Assembly (NCBI RefSeq): GCF_000372825.1
Contig: NZ_KB910516.1
Location: 3,639,825-3,703,824 of the forward strand
Direction of reading: 5' to 3'
Length of the DNA: 64,000 nt
From: Methylobacterium sp. 77
GTDB taxonomy: Bacteria > Pseudomonadota > Alphaproteobacteria > Rhizobiales > Beijerinckiaceae
The notes under the pieces were generated by a model, which was not told where the DNA came from, made no database searches, and saw nothing but the letters and a program-made list of their open reading frames with translations. Shown piece by piece: positions 52,844 to 64,000 of the stretch. The position numbers and the translations under genes were made by a program. Position 1 is the stretch's first letter. Every line of letters starts with the position of its first letter.

Positions 52844-52913
52844 TATAATTTGCTGCGCCCCTGACAAAACCTTGGGAAACTCTCTGGGATAATTCTTGAG
52901 GGCGCAGCAAATT
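52844..52913 (+). promoter_or_regulatory. 14-bp inverted repeat overlapping a TATAAT box, before phaB
   Basis: AATTTGCTGCGCCC (52847-52860) is the exact reverse complement of GGGCGCAGCAAATT (52900-52913), with a 39-base loop. A consensus TATAAT (52844-52849) overlaps the left arm. TGCTGC/GCAGCA half-sites resemble those reported for alphaproteobacterial PhaR, so it may be an operator of PhaR for phaB; it could also fold as an RNA hairpin. No good -35 was found (TGATCA at 52821 is weak). Confidence 0.5.
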
Positions 52914-53023
52914 TATATGGAATGGGCGAGAAGGCCCGAGTGGGCTAAGCCCTCTCGCACTGCGAACGTGCAAGAAATTGCACCCTACGAACAATCAAGC
53001 ATTCAAGAAAATCGGAGGAAGCC

Positions 53024-53752
53024 ATGGCTCAGGAACGCGTTGCCCTCGTCACGGGCGGAACACGCGGCATCGGTGCCGCGATCTCGACGGGCCTCAAGGC
53101 CAAGGGCTACAAGGTGGCCGCCAATTACGGCGGCAACGACGAGGCGGCCAACGCTTTCAAGGCCGAGACCGGCATTCCGGTCTTCAAGTTCGACGTCGGT
53201 GACGCCGCCGCCTGCGAGGCCGGCATCAAGGCCGTCGAGGCCGAACTCGGCCCCATCGACATCCTCGTCAACAATGCCGGCATCACCCGTGACGGTGCCT
53301 TCCACAAGATGACCTTCGAGAAGTGGCAGGCGGTCATCAAGACCAACCTCGACTCGATGTTCACCTGCACCCGCCCCGTCATCGAGGGCATGCGCGCCCG
53401 CGGCTTCGGTCGCATCATCCTGATCTCGTCGATCAACGGCCAGAAGGGCCAGGCCGGCCAGACCAATTACTCCGCCGCCAAGGCCGGCGTGATCGGCTTC
53501 GCCAAGGCGCTGGCCCAGGAAAGCGCCTCGAAGGGCATCACGGTCAACGTGATCGCGCCGGGCTACATCGCCACCGACATGGTGATGGCGGTGGCTGAGG
53601 ACATCCGCAACAAGATCATCTCGACGATCCCCGTGGGCCGTCTCGGCGAAGCCGCGGAAATCGCTCGCGCGGTGGAATACCTCGCCGCCGAGGATTCGGG
53701 CTTCATCACCGGCTCGACCCTGACGATCAACGGCGCCCAGTACATCGCCTGA
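53024..53752 (+). CDS. phaB: Acetoacetyl-CoA reductase
   Basis: A 242-residue NADPH-dependent SDR. Cofactor loop TGGTRGIGAAIS, NNAG motif ILVNNAGITRDG, catalytic Ser in IILISSINGQKG and YSAAK; the segment GITRDGAFHKMTFEKWQAVI is typical of PhaB. It reduces acetoacetyl-CoA to (R)-3-hydroxybutyryl-CoA. GGAGGAAG precedes the ATG. Strong terminator after it. The PHA synthase gene (phaC) is not in the window. Confidence 0.96.
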   Translation: MAQERVALVTGGTRGIGAAISTGLKAKGYKVAANYGGNDEAANAFKAETGIPVFKFDVGDAAACEAGIKAVEAELGPIDILVNNAGITRDGAFHKMTFEKWQAVIKTNLDSMFTCTRPVIEGMRARGFGRIILISSINGQKGQAGQTNYSAAKAGVIGFAKALAQESASKGITVNVIAPGYIATDMVMAVAEDIRNKIISTIPVGRLGEAAEIARAVEYLAAEDSGFITGSTLTINGAQYIA

Positions 53753-53784
53753 CGCTTTCCAGGCGTCGGCCGGCTGGACAAAAG

Positions 53785-53816
53785 AAGGCCTGCCCCGGCG
53801 ACGGGGCAGGCCTTTT
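53785..53816 (+). terminator. Rho-independent terminator of phaB
   Basis: AAGGCCTGCCCC and GGGGCAGGCCTT form a perfect 12-bp stem followed by TT, with A-rich sequence upstream, so it may act in both directions for phaB and the convergent PPIase gene. Confidence 0.92.
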
Positions 53817-53873
53817 CCGTCTCGAACCCGGAGGAACTCCTTTTGTAAGAGTTCCTCCGCGATAACTCGCGCT

Positions 53874-54776
53874 TTACGGCTTCTTCGGCTCGGCGCCTGC
53901 ATCCGTGCGCTCGATCTTGGCGCTCTCCCGCAGTTTCAGGATGAGATCCTGCTGCGATTTGCGGGTGAGGTACTGGTCGACCTGGTCCTTCATCTCGGCG
54001 AAGGTGGGCACCGGCTTGGTGCGCTTCTCCTCGACCTTGATCACGTGCCAGCCGAATTGCGTCTTGATCGGGTCGGAGACCTGACCGATCGGCAGCTTGA
54101 AGGCGGCCTCCGCGAAGGGGGCGACCATGCGCTCCTTGGTGAACCAGCCGAGATCGCCGCCCTCGGTCTTGGAGCCGGGATCCTTCGAGGTCTCCGCGGC
54201 GATCTTCGCGAAATCCTCGCCGCCCTTGATCCGGGCCGAGATCTTCTTCGCCTCTTCCTCGTTGTCGACGAGGATGTGACGGGCATGGACCTCCTCATCC
54301 GGCTTCATCGTGGTGAGGGTCTGGTCGTAGAGCGCCTTGGCGGCCTCCGGCGTCACCGACTTCTTGGCCTCGCGCTCCAGGTACTCGTCGAGGAGGAGCT
54401 TGCTCTTGAAATAGGCGAGCTTGCGCTGGAACTCGGGCGAATCGGCCACCTTGGCCGCCTCGGCCGCCTGGGCGCCGACCTTGAGGTCGACCATGTAGTC
54501 GATGAGCAGGTTCTTCTTCTGCGCCTCGTCGACGCCGGGCAGCGACAGGGCCGGGTCTTCCGCCGCGATGGCGAGATCACCCGCGGTCACCGGCGCGCCA
54601 TTCACCTTGGCCACCACCGTCTCGGGCGGCAGCGGAGCGGCGGCCGGCGCGGGGGCCGCAGCCGGTGCCGGCGGCGTCTGCGCCAGGGCCTGCAGCGGCA
54701 GGACGACGGAGGCGAGCGGCAGGGCAAGGGCGAGCGCTACGGCGCCCGAGCGCCGGAGGAGGTGAGGCGTCGTCAT
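53874..54776 (-). CDS. Periplasmic parvulin-type peptidyl-prolyl isomerase
   Basis: A 300-residue foldase: signal peptide (AVALALALPLASVVLPLQAL), Ala/Pro linker, SurA/PpiD-like N-terminal helices (VVAKVNGAPVTAGDLAIAAE), and a rotamase domain at about 165-260 (VHARHILVDNEEEAKKISAR, GSKTEGGDLGWFTKERMVAP, QFGWHVIKVEEKR). It helps outer-membrane or secreted proteins fold. GAGGAA lies before the ATG. It neighbours secA, fitting an export role. Confidence 0.92.
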   Translation of the reverse strand: MTTPHLLRRSGAVALALALPLASVVLPLQALAQTPPAPAAAPAPAAAPLPPETVVAKVNGAPVTAGDLAIAAEDPALSLPGVDEAQKKNLLIDYMVDLKVGAQAAEAAKVADSPEFQRKLAYFKSKLLLDEYLEREAKKSVTPEAAKALYDQTLTTMKPDEEVHARHILVDNEEEAKKISARIKGGEDFAKIAAETSKDPGSKTEGGDLGWFTKERMVAPFAEAAFKLPIGQVSDPIKTQFGWHVIKVEEKRTKPVPTFAEMKDQVDQYLTRKSQQDLILKLRESAKIERTDAGAEPKKP

Positions 54777-55020
54777 GATGGGGTTCCTCGAAGAGTAAGG
54801 GTGCCACGCCGTCGAGGCTCTGTCCGGCCGGGTTTGAGACGTGGCAACAGCGAGCGGCGGGACGCCGCGGAGATCTGTGGGTGAGAGGTGGCGCGGGCAA
54901 GGGGTGAAGGCAAGCTCGGCCGAGGTTTGCGACGAATCCGCCGGATCACGATAAAGCGGCCTTAAGCCCGCGCGGCTATCCTTCGGCGACTCGTGGACGA
55001 AGGCTCGCAGGGAGAGCGGC

Positions 55021-55446
55021 ATGCGGACCGGTTTCATCATCGCGGCGGCAGTCCTGGCACTGTCCGGAACGGTTTCGACCGCGGAGGCAAGGTTCCGCGG
55101 CGGACGATCCGTCCATGTCTCCCGCCCGGCCCCGTCGGTCGCTTCCACGAGATCCCTTGCCTTCACGAGATCCCCTGCCTTCACGAGATCCCCTGCCTCC
55201 ACGAGGTCCCCTGCCTCCACGAGGTCCGCGGCTTTGGGTGTCGGAATCGGGGCCACCCTGCCCGTCCGCTCCGCCAGGGCGGACATGGCCGGCGATGCCT
55301 CGACGGACCGGCCCGTGACCCTGCGGCCGATCCTCCCCGTGACCGCACCGGCGCCCATTCCGGCGAAGGAAGCCCGCACGACCGCCGCCTGGTGTTCCGA
55401 CAAGCGTATCGTCGGGTCGGGCTCAGGCTTCTGCGAAATCAACTGA
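55021..55446 (+). CDS. Secreted protein with 6-residue tandem repeats
   Basis: A 141-residue protein with signal peptide ([21 protein letters not shown]), then repeats of the type [12 protein letters not shown] encoded by five 18-bp units, a middle part and a C-terminal segment with two cysteines ([20 protein letters not shown]). The Arg/Ser/Pro repeat could bind polyanions or cell wall, but this is guesswork. GGGAGAGC precedes the ATG. The repeat number is likely to vary between strains. Confidence 0.7.
   Translation: MRTGFIIAAAVLALSGTVSTAEARFRGGRSVHVSRPAPSVASTRSLAFTRSPAFTRSPASTRSPASTRSAALGVGIGATLPVRSARADMAGDASTDRPVTLRPILPVTAPAPIPAKEARTTAAWCSDKRIVGSGSGFCEIN
55142..55231 (+). repeat. Five tandem 18-bp repeats
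   Basis: Five units of 18 bp with core CACGAGATCCCCTGC or CACGAGGTCCCCTGC. The length is a multiple of three, so changes in copy number keep the frame. Confidence 0.93.
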
Positions 55447-55742
55447 ACCCTGCCGGTTCCGCCGTCCCGGAGCCGATTCGCGCGCTCTCGACCTGTCCGT
55501 CCAGACAATTTGCCCGTCCGAGCAATCCGCCCTTCCCGGGAAGGCGCGGGCTTTTTGTCGTCGCACGCGAAAGCTTTCGCGATTCCCGCATGGGGGCGGC
55601 GCGACAGGCGCTGCGGCAACGGCCGGCGCGACCGCATGACGACGCTGCCCTTTCGGATGCGTCCTGCAATATTTACCTCTATAAGCCCGCCCAACACACA
55701 CTTCCGATATCTCGCTTCAGATATCTCGACCGCAGGTTCACG

Positions 55743-58640
<2,898 letters not shown>

Positions 58641-58646
58641 GACGGA

Positions 58647-58682
58647 GAAACCGGTGCGGTGTGGCCTCGCCGCATCGGTTTC
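58647..58682 (+). terminator. Hairpin after secA
   Basis: GAAACCGGTGCGG and CCGCATCGGTTTC form a 13-bp stem with one G-T pair, starting six bases after the secA stop. It lacks a long U-tract. Confidence 0.6.
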
Positions 58683-58841
58683 CTACCAAGCTACTCATCG
58701 CACGACTGATTTTTCGCGAACCGGTTCCCCCGTCCGGGTCCGGTTCGCTGGCTCCGGCACTGCCAAGCGCCTCACCCTTTCCAAAAGAAACCACATTTCC
58801 CGCCGAGCTAGACCGTTCAGGAAAAACGGGAGCGGGACGGC

Positions 58842-59726
58842 ATGGGGTATCCCCGATCGGCGACGACAGGACTTTACGGGGTCCTGCTGATGACGACGAT
58901 GGGCCTCGGCGCCTGCAATTCTCCCACCACGACCGGCTCCCTCGGTGGCCCGGGTCTCGCCGCGAAGCCCATGGCGGTGAGCGACGCGGAGCGCGACTGC
59001 CTCGGCCGCGCCATGTATTTCGAATCGAACCGCAGCGATTCCGACGGCCTGCTCGCCGTCGGCACGGTGGTGATGAACCGTCTGGAGGCGGCGGCCTTCC
59101 CGGATGGCGGTATCTGCGCCGTGGTCGGCCAGCCCCGTCAGTTCGCCACGGGCGTGCTCACCAAGCCGATGACGGAAAAGGACCTGACCAAGGTCGCGGA
59201 CGCCGCCGACGCGGTCATTGCCGGCCAGCGCCACCCGAAGGTCGGCCGCGCCATGTACTTCCACACCGCCGGACGCACGTTCCACTACAACAACATGCAT
59301 TACGTGGCGGTGGCCGGCGGCAACGCCTTCTACGAGAAGCGCAAGCCCGGTGCCGTCGAGCAGGCGACACCCCCTGCCGCCCTGGCCTTTGCCGCGACAC
59401 CGGTCGCTGCTGTCCCCGAGGCTCTGCCGGCCCCGGTCGTTCCGGTCGCGACGGAGACGGTTGCCGCGAGTCCGGCCGCCGAAGCCTCCGCAACGCCGCT
59501 GGCGGTTGCCGCTGCGGGCGAGGCAGCGAACGCCCAGGCGGCTCCGTCGGCATCGTATCGCGCTGTCACCACTCACGCGGCAACGAGTGCTCGGGCTAAG
59601 GCCAAGGTCGCGGCAAAGCCGCAGGGCAGAACCCACGTCGCGCATGCCGGCAGCCCGGCGACGCTCGCCGCACTGGCTCCCGAGGCACCGCCGCCGCCGC
59701 CGATCATCAACCTGCCGCGGCCGTAG
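58842..59726 (+). CDS. SleB-family cell-wall hydrolase (lipoprotein)
   Basis: A 294-residue protein with lipoprotein signal and lipobox GLGACN. The Hydrolase_2/SleB domain (about 45-165) contains the catalytic Glu in RAMYFESNRSDSDG, followed by GTVVMNRLEAAAFPDGGICA and FHTAGRTFHYNNMHYVAVAG. A long Ala/Pro-rich, disordered C-terminal part ends in PPPPPIINLPRP. Probably a peptidoglycan-lytic enzyme of the envelope. Confidence 0.9.
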   Translation: MGYPRSATTGLYGVLLMTTMGLGACNSPTTTGSLGGPGLAAKPMAVSDAERDCLGRAMYFESNRSDSDGLLAVGTVVMNRLEAAAFPDGGICAVVGQPRQFATGVLTKPMTEKDLTKVADAADAVIAGQRHPKVGRAMYFHTAGRTFHYNNMHYVAVAGGNAFYEKRKPGAVEQATPPAALAFAATPVAAVPEALPAPVVPVATETVAASPAAEASATPLAVAAAGEAANAQAAPSASYRAVTTHAATSARAKAKVAAKPQGRTHVAHAGSPATLAALAPEAPPPPPIINLPRP

Positions 59727-59750
59727 CCCCTCGAGGGGGAAAGGCCGGCC

Positions 59751-61688
59751 TCAGACGGTGACCTGCGTCCCCACTTCCACCACGCGGCCGGTGGGGATCT
59801 GGAAGAAGTCGGTGGCGTCGTTGGCGTTCTTGGCCAGCGTGATGAAGATGCGGTCCTGCCAGAGCGGCATGCCGGAATGCGCGGCAGGGCGGATCGAGCG
59901 CCGCGACAGGAAGAACGACGTCGCCATGATGTCGAACTTGAAGCCCTGCTTTTTCAGGAGCGTCAGCGTCCGCGGGATGTTCGGCGTCTCCATGTAGCCG
60001 AACTTCATCACGATCTTCGAGAAGTGCGGGCCGATCGGCTCCATGCGGATACGGTCCGCATCGCTGGAGCGCGGCGTATCCACGGTCTCCACCGTGAGGA
60101 TGACGTTCTTCTCGTGCAGCACCTTGTTGTGCTTGAGGTTGTGGAGCAGGGCGGCCGGCGCGATCGACGGGTCGCTGGTGAGAAACACCGCCGTGCCGCG
60201 CACGTGGTGGGGCGGGCTCTTCTCCAGCATGCCGACGAGTTCCAGCAGCGGCACGTCGGTCTTGCGGGTCTTGTTGAACAGGATGTTCACGCCCCGCACC
60301 CAGGTCCACATCACGATGATGAGGCATCCGGCGAGGACCAGGGGCACGTAGCCGCCCTCGAACACCTTCAGCAGGTTCGAGAGCAGGAACAGGAACTCGA
60401 TGAAGATGAACGGCATGATCGCGGCGGCGGCGGCGATCGGCGACCACTTCCACGACTTCCACAAGACGATGAAGGCCATGCTCGCGGTGAGGAGCATCGT
60501 GCCCGTCACGGCGATGCCGTAGGCCGAGGCCAAGGCCGAGGAGGACCGGAACAGCACGGCGAGCACCACCACGCCGATGAGGAGCAGGATGTTCACCTGC
60601 GGCAGGAAGATCTGGCCCGAATGCGATTCCGAGGTGTGACGGATTTCGAGGCGCGGGAGCAGGCCGAGCTGGATCGCCTGTCGCGACAGCGAGAACGCGC
60701 CGGTGATGACGGCCTGGCTCGCGGTGACGGTGGCGATGGTCGCCAGGATCACCATGGGCAGCAGGCCCCATTCGGGAACGAGCTGGAAGAACGGGTCGGT
60801 CGTCTCGGGCACGTTGAGCACGAGGGCGGTCTGGCCGAGATAGTTCAGGGTCAGGCACGGGGCCACGAGGCCGAGCCACGCCACCTGGATCGGCCGGCGC
60901 CCGAAATGCCCGAGATCGGCGAAGAGCGCCTCGGCGCCGGTGACCGCGAGGAACACCGCGCCCAAGGCCACCAGCGCCCCGGTGCCGTGGCCGAGGAGGT
61001 AGTGCACCGCGTACCAGGGATTGAAGGCGAGGAAGACGTCCGGCCGCGAGATGATGTGCGGCAGGGCCGCGAGACCGAGGGCCAGGAACCACACCACCAT
61101 GATCGGACCGAAGAAGGCCGCGACCTTGCTGGTGCCCCGGCTCTGCACCATGAACAGGGCGAAGATGATCGCCACCGTGATCGGCAGGACGTAATGCTCG
61201 AAGGCCGGGGTGACGAGCTTCAGGCCCTCCACCGCCGAGAGCACGGAGATCGCCGGGGTGATCACGGCATCGCCGTAGAACAGCGAGGCACCGAGCAGCC
61301 CAAGCATGAAGACGATGCGCGAGCCGCCGAGCGCCTTGCGGGCCAGCGCCATCAGCGAGAGGATTCCGCCCTCGCCGTTATTGTCCATGCGCAGCAGGAT
61401 GACGACGTACTTGATCGTGACGATCAGGAGCAGCGCCCAGAGGATCAGCGACGTCGTGCCGAGGATCTCCTCGGGCAGCAGGATCCCGTCCGCCCTCGCC
61501 GGGCCGAGGGCTTCGCGGAACGCGTAGAGCGGGCTGGTGCCGATATCGCCGTAGACGACGCCGACCGAGCCGACGACCAGCGTCCAGAAGCTCGTCTTCC
61601 CGTGCCCGTGCTCGGCCGGCCCGCTCTCGGGCCGGGCCGCGGGATCGGGCTGAGCGCCGGGTACGCTCGGGGTAGCGGTTTGCGTCAT
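59751..61688 (-). CDS. kup: KUP-family potassium uptake protein
   Basis: A 645-residue K+ transporter with about 12 membrane helices and a soluble C-terminal domain. Family motifs: [50 protein letters not shown] and, later, [15 protein letters not shown]. It takes up K+ with H+. Convergent with the hydrolase gene over a short CCCC-TCGA-GGGG hairpin at 59727-59738. Confidence 0.96.
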   Translation of the reverse strand: MTQTATPSVPGAQPDPAARPESGPAEHGHGKTSFWTLVVGSVGVVYGDIGTSPLYAFREALGPARADGILLPEEILGTTSLILWALLLIVTIKYVVILLRMDNNGEGGILSLMALARKALGGSRIVFMLGLLGASLFYGDAVITPAISVLSAVEGLKLVTPAFEHYVLPITVAIIFALFMVQSRGTSKVAAFFGPIMVVWFLALGLAALPHIISRPDVFLAFNPWYAVHYLLGHGTGALVALGAVFLAVTGAEALFADLGHFGRRPIQVAWLGLVAPCLTLNYLGQTALVLNVPETTDPFFQLVPEWGLLPMVILATIATVTASQAVITGAFSLSRQAIQLGLLPRLEIRHTSESHSGQIFLPQVNILLLIGVVVLAVLFRSSSALASAYGIAVTGTMLLTASMAFIVLWKSWKWSPIAAAAAIMPFIFIEFLFLLSNLLKVFEGGYVPLVLAGCLIIVMWTWVRGVNILFNKTRKTDVPLLELVGMLEKSPPHHVRGTAVFLTSDPSIAPAALLHNLKHNKVLHEKNVILTVETVDTPRSSDADRIRMEPIGPHFSKIVMKFGYMETPNIPRTLTLLKKQGFKFDIMATSFFLSRRSIRPAAHSGMPLWQDRIFITLAKNANDATDFFQIPTGRVVEVGTQVTV

Positions 61689-62017
61689 GCGCTGCGATCA
61701 GGCTTCTGCGACGGAGAGAGGGGTCGAAGGGGGAGGCTTGGCTTACCGCAGGGCGTTGGTGGCGGAGACTGACGAGTCGAGAGCGGAAACCGACACTCGG
61801 TCCCCCATCGCCCGAACACGTCGGCACGGACACCTCGCGACCGGTCCCGAGCGTACCAGCGCGAAGCATGCCAACGTCGTATCATGCGGCCGTTGGGCAG
61901 AGAACGACGATCCCGTGACCGGCGAACCCTCCCGCTTGCAGTCCTCGTCGCAGGCGAGCGAGCGCGCTCGCCCCGCACCGAGGCAAGGCAGGACGACAGG
62001 GTTCGTGCCGGACGTCG
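61689..62017. other. Intergenic region between kup and ispG
   Basis: No gene seen. It contains a hairpin GGCGAGC/GCTCGCC at 61953-61972 that could end ispG transcription (no U-tract), and must hold the kup promoter. Confidence 0.4.
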
Positions 62018-63340
62018 TTATTCGGCGGCCGTGCGGGCGCCCTGGCCGAAACGGCGCTCGATATAGTCGATCACCACCGTCTCGAAATCCTTGGCGAGCG
62101 TCGCGCCGCGCAGGGTCATCGCCTTCTTGCCGTCGATGAAGACCGGGGCGGTGGGGGTCTCGCCGGTGCCCGGAAGCGAGATGCCGATATCGGCATGCTT
62201 CGATTCGCCGGGACCGTTGACGATGCAGCCCATCACCGCGACGTTCAGGCCTTCCACACCCGGATAGGTCTTCTTCCATTCCGGCATCGAGGTGACGATC
62301 CAGTTCTGGATGTCGCGGGCGAGTTCCTGGAACGTGGTCGAGGTGGTGCGGCCACAGCCGGGACAGGCGGCGACCATCGGCACGAAGGTGCGGAAGCCCA
62401 TGGTCTGCAGGAGTTCCTGCGAGGCCTTGACCTCGACGGTGCGGTCACCGCCGGGCTCGGGGGTCAGCGAGTAGCGGATCGTGTCGCCGATGCCTTCCTG
62501 GAGCAGCACGCCGATCGCCGCGGAGGCGGCGACGAGGCCCTTCGAGCCCATGCCGGCCTCGGTGAGACCGAGATGGATCGCGTAATCCGAGCGCTTGGCG
62601 ACCTCGCGGTAGACCGCGATGAGGTCCTGCACCGCCGAGACCTTGGCCGAGAGGATGATCCGGTCCTTGCCGAGACCGAGTTCTTCCGCGCGCTGGGCCG
62701 AGGACAGGGCCGAGCGCACCATGGCCTCGCGCATCACGGCGCGTGCGTCGATGGGGCGTGCGGACTTGGCGTTCTCATCCATCAGGTGCGTGAGCAGCGC
62801 CTCGTCGAGGGAGCCCCAATTGGCACCGATGCGGATGGTCTTGCCGTAGCGGACCGCCTGCTCGACGATGGTCGAGAATTGCGTGTCCTTCTTCTCCTTG
62901 AAGCCGACATTGCCCGGATTGATCCGGTACTTGGACAGGGCTTCGGCGCAGGCCGGATGATCGGACAAGAGCTTGTGGCCGATATAGTGGAAGTCGCCCA
63001 CCAGCGGCACGTGGACGCCGATGCGCGCCAGCCGGTCGCGGATCTTCGGCACCGCCGCCGCCGCCTCGTCGCGGTCGACGGTGATGCGCACGAGTTCGGA
63101 GCCGGCCCGCGACAGGGCGGCGACCTGCGCCACCGTGGCATCGATATCGGCCGTGTCGGTGTTGGTCATCGACTGGACGACGACCGGAGCGCCTCCGCCG
63201 ACGGTGACGGCTCCCTCGCCCTCGCCGACCGTGACACCCACCGTACGGTGGCGCGGCGCGGGACCGGCGATCTCCGGGCCGGAGATCGAGATACCGGGGC
63301 CGAAGGGATCGGCGGAGTTGGCTTCCATCATGGCGTCCAT
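62018..63340 (-). CDS. ispG: 4-hydroxy-3-methylbut-2-enyl diphosphate synthase
   Basis: A 440-residue MEP-pathway enzyme converting MEcPP to HMBPP with a [4Fe-4S] cluster. The TIM barrel has [18 protein letters not shown] and [17 protein letters not shown]; cluster cysteines are in [10 protein letters not shown] and [20 protein letters not shown]. The ATG is at 63340; an Ala/Pro-rich first 45 residues precede the core. Confidence 0.97.
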   Translation of the reverse strand: MDAMMEANSADPFGPGISISGPEIAGPAPRHRTVGVTVGEGEGAVTVGGGAPVVVQSMTNTDTADIDATVAQVAALSRAGSELVRITVDRDEAAAAVPKIRDRLARIGVHVPLVGDFHYIGHKLLSDHPACAEALSKYRINPGNVGFKEKKDTQFSTIVEQAVRYGKTIRIGANWGSLDEALLTHLMDENAKSARPIDARAVMREAMVRSALSSAQRAEELGLGKDRIILSAKVSAVQDLIAVYREVAKRSDYAIHLGLTEAGMGSKGLVAASAAIGVLLQEGIGDTIRYSLTPEPGGDRTVEVKASQELLQTMGFRTFVPMVAACPGCGRTTSTTFQELARDIQNWIVTSMPEWKKTYPGVEGLNVAVMGCIVNGPGESKHADIGISLPGTGETPTAPVFIDGKKAMTLRGATLAKDFETVVIDYIERRFGQGARTAAE

Positions 63341-63757
63341 CGCTGACCTTGCATGTGGCCTTGCCTGCCCGGAAAGCGGGCGCAGGGCCAGGGTCGTCTG
63401 GTATCGAATTCTGCCGACTTCTCGCGAAGATCGGGTGAAGGGTCCGGACTTCGAGGACCCTGCCGGTTAGCTGAGATGGCGTGCCGCATGCGTCAAGGCC
63501 GCATGCCACATGGCGAAGCCACGTGGCGATACGGTCCGCGCGCAGCATTCCGGCCCAGCGTCGGGTGACATGTCTTATCCCATGGCCGATGTCGAGGGAA
63601 TTGGCGCAGTGCGACATGTCCGCCACAGCGACGGCCCAAGCGGAACCGATCCATGCAGCCAGCGGTTTGCTGCCCTGCGACCTTTGATGCTGCACCGCAC
63701 CATGACCATGTTCCCGTCTCCGATGCGCCTGTGCAATCCTCCCATGTGGAGCTGACG
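63341..63757. promoter_or_regulatory. Divergent ispG / patatin-gene region with paired palindromes
   Basis: No gene seen in 417 bp. GCCACATGGC (63505-63514) and GCCACGTGGC (63518-63527) lie 13 bases apart; GCCGCATGC occurs twice (63483 and 63499); GACATGTC occurs twice (63567-63574 and 63613-63620). The density of symmetric sites suggests operators, but no regulator can be named. Confidence 0.4.
63642..63668 (+). promoter_or_regulatory. Possible EcfG-type general stress promoter
   Basis: GGAAC at 63642-63646, an 18-base spacer, then GTTT at 63665-63668, matching the GGAAC-N18-GTT pattern of the alphaproteobacterial general stress sigma factor. It would start transcription about 85 bases before the patatin-like gene. 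Short motif, so chance is possible. Confidence 0.35.
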
Positions 63758-64000
63758 ATGCTCGATTCCCAACAGCCTGCCCCCGCCGATTCGCTCTCGA
63801 CCGACGTCGAGACGGTCCAACCGCGGCCCGTCGCGCACCCGGCCGTCAGCCTGGCCGGTCCGAACGCCGAGAAGACCGTGGCACTGGCGCTTCAGGGCGG
63901 CGGCGCGCACGGCGCCTTCACCTGGGGCGTGCTCGATGCCCTGATCGAGGATGGCCGCCTCGCCTTCGAAGCCGTGACCGGCGCCAGCGCCGGCGCGATG
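63758..64000 (+). CDS. Patatin-like phospholipase (partial, N-terminal)
   Basis: The first 81 residues only; the gene runs past the window end. A disordered N-terminus (about 1-38) precedes VALALQGGGAHGAFTWGVLD with the oxyanion loop GGGAHG, and VTGASAGAM with the nucleophile Ser of the GxSxG motif. Patatins are acyl hydrolases acting on lipids; substrate unknown. A possible stress promoter lies upstream. Confidence 0.9.
   Translation, partial: MLDSQQPAPADSLSTDVETVQPRPVAHPAVSLAGPNAEKTVALALQGGGAHGAFTWGVLDALIEDGRLAFEAVTGASAGAM

Noticed and set aside
55142..55231. Possible CRISPR-like array.
   Set aside because: Units are 18 bp, directly adjacent without spacers, and in frame within a secreted protein.

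Overview
The window is a high-GC alphaproteobacterial chromosome segment, most likely from Methylobacterium or a close relative in the Hyphomicrobiales. Evidence for this is the core order lptC-lptA-lptB-rpoN-hpf-ptsN, the phaR/phaA-phaB cluster, the small DUF3309 protein, a SiaB/C/D/A regulatory set, and the overall codon and GC style. Most of the sequence is ordinary chromosomal housekeeping. The accessory parts are the left 10 kb and the 33.8-42 kb block.

Layout. 1-2730: the 3' end of a GNAT-containing gene, then a capsule-export pair (KpsM-like permease, KpsE-like inner-membrane protein) with no ATPase gene beside it; the permease gene is clearly AT-richer than its surroundings. 3054-6096: a lipoprotein, an SRPBCC protein, and leuA preceded by a likely leucine-rich leader peptide. 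6200-10478: a tRNA-Lys(CTT) and a tRNA-Arg(ACG) bracket a scarred region. It holds a complete IS3-family element with a 3-bp target duplication and an amber-interrupted orfB, an inverted 5'-truncated copy of the same element, a gene remnant split by the insertions, and two small genes (a Pro/Gln-rich membrane protein and a TerB-like protein). 10687-21370: a cysteine synthase, DUF3309, a secreted trypsin-like protein that has lost its catalytic His and Asp, and divergent from it an alpha-2-macroglobulin gene followed by pbpC. 22228-27076: an alkanesulfonate operon in the order ssuE-(43-aa ORF)-ssuC-ssuB-ssuD-ssuA.

27377-32306 is a signalling block: an HD-GYP phosphodiesterase, then divergently siaB-siaC-siaD-siaA (kinase, phospho-switch, diguanylate cyclase, phosphatase). 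33817-41977 holds a Wadjet/MksBEF-like SMC system: JetA, a 94-aa protein, JetB, and JetC. JetC is separated from the rest by a divergent SDR/LysR pair, and no JetD nuclease subunit is present. 42055-49712 is the ptsN-hpf-rpoN-lptBAC-rnd block, all on the minus strand. 50034-53816 holds rpmF and the PHA genes; between phaA and phaB there is a 14-bp perfect inverted repeat whose left arm overlaps a consensus TATAAT. 53874-64000 holds a parvulin-type PPIase, a small repeat-containing secreted protein, secA, a SleB-type cell-wall hydrolase, the potassium transporter kup, ispG, and the start of a patatin-like phospholipase.

The strongest candidates for unusual biology are four. The JetABC system lacks JetD and carries an extra small gene. 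A pseudo-protease faces a bacterial alpha-2-macroglobulin. The Sia module sits beside an HD-GYP gene. The leuA leader and the phaA-phaB operator-like repeat look like regulatory elements. No CRISPR array, rRNA or prophage structural gene was seen.
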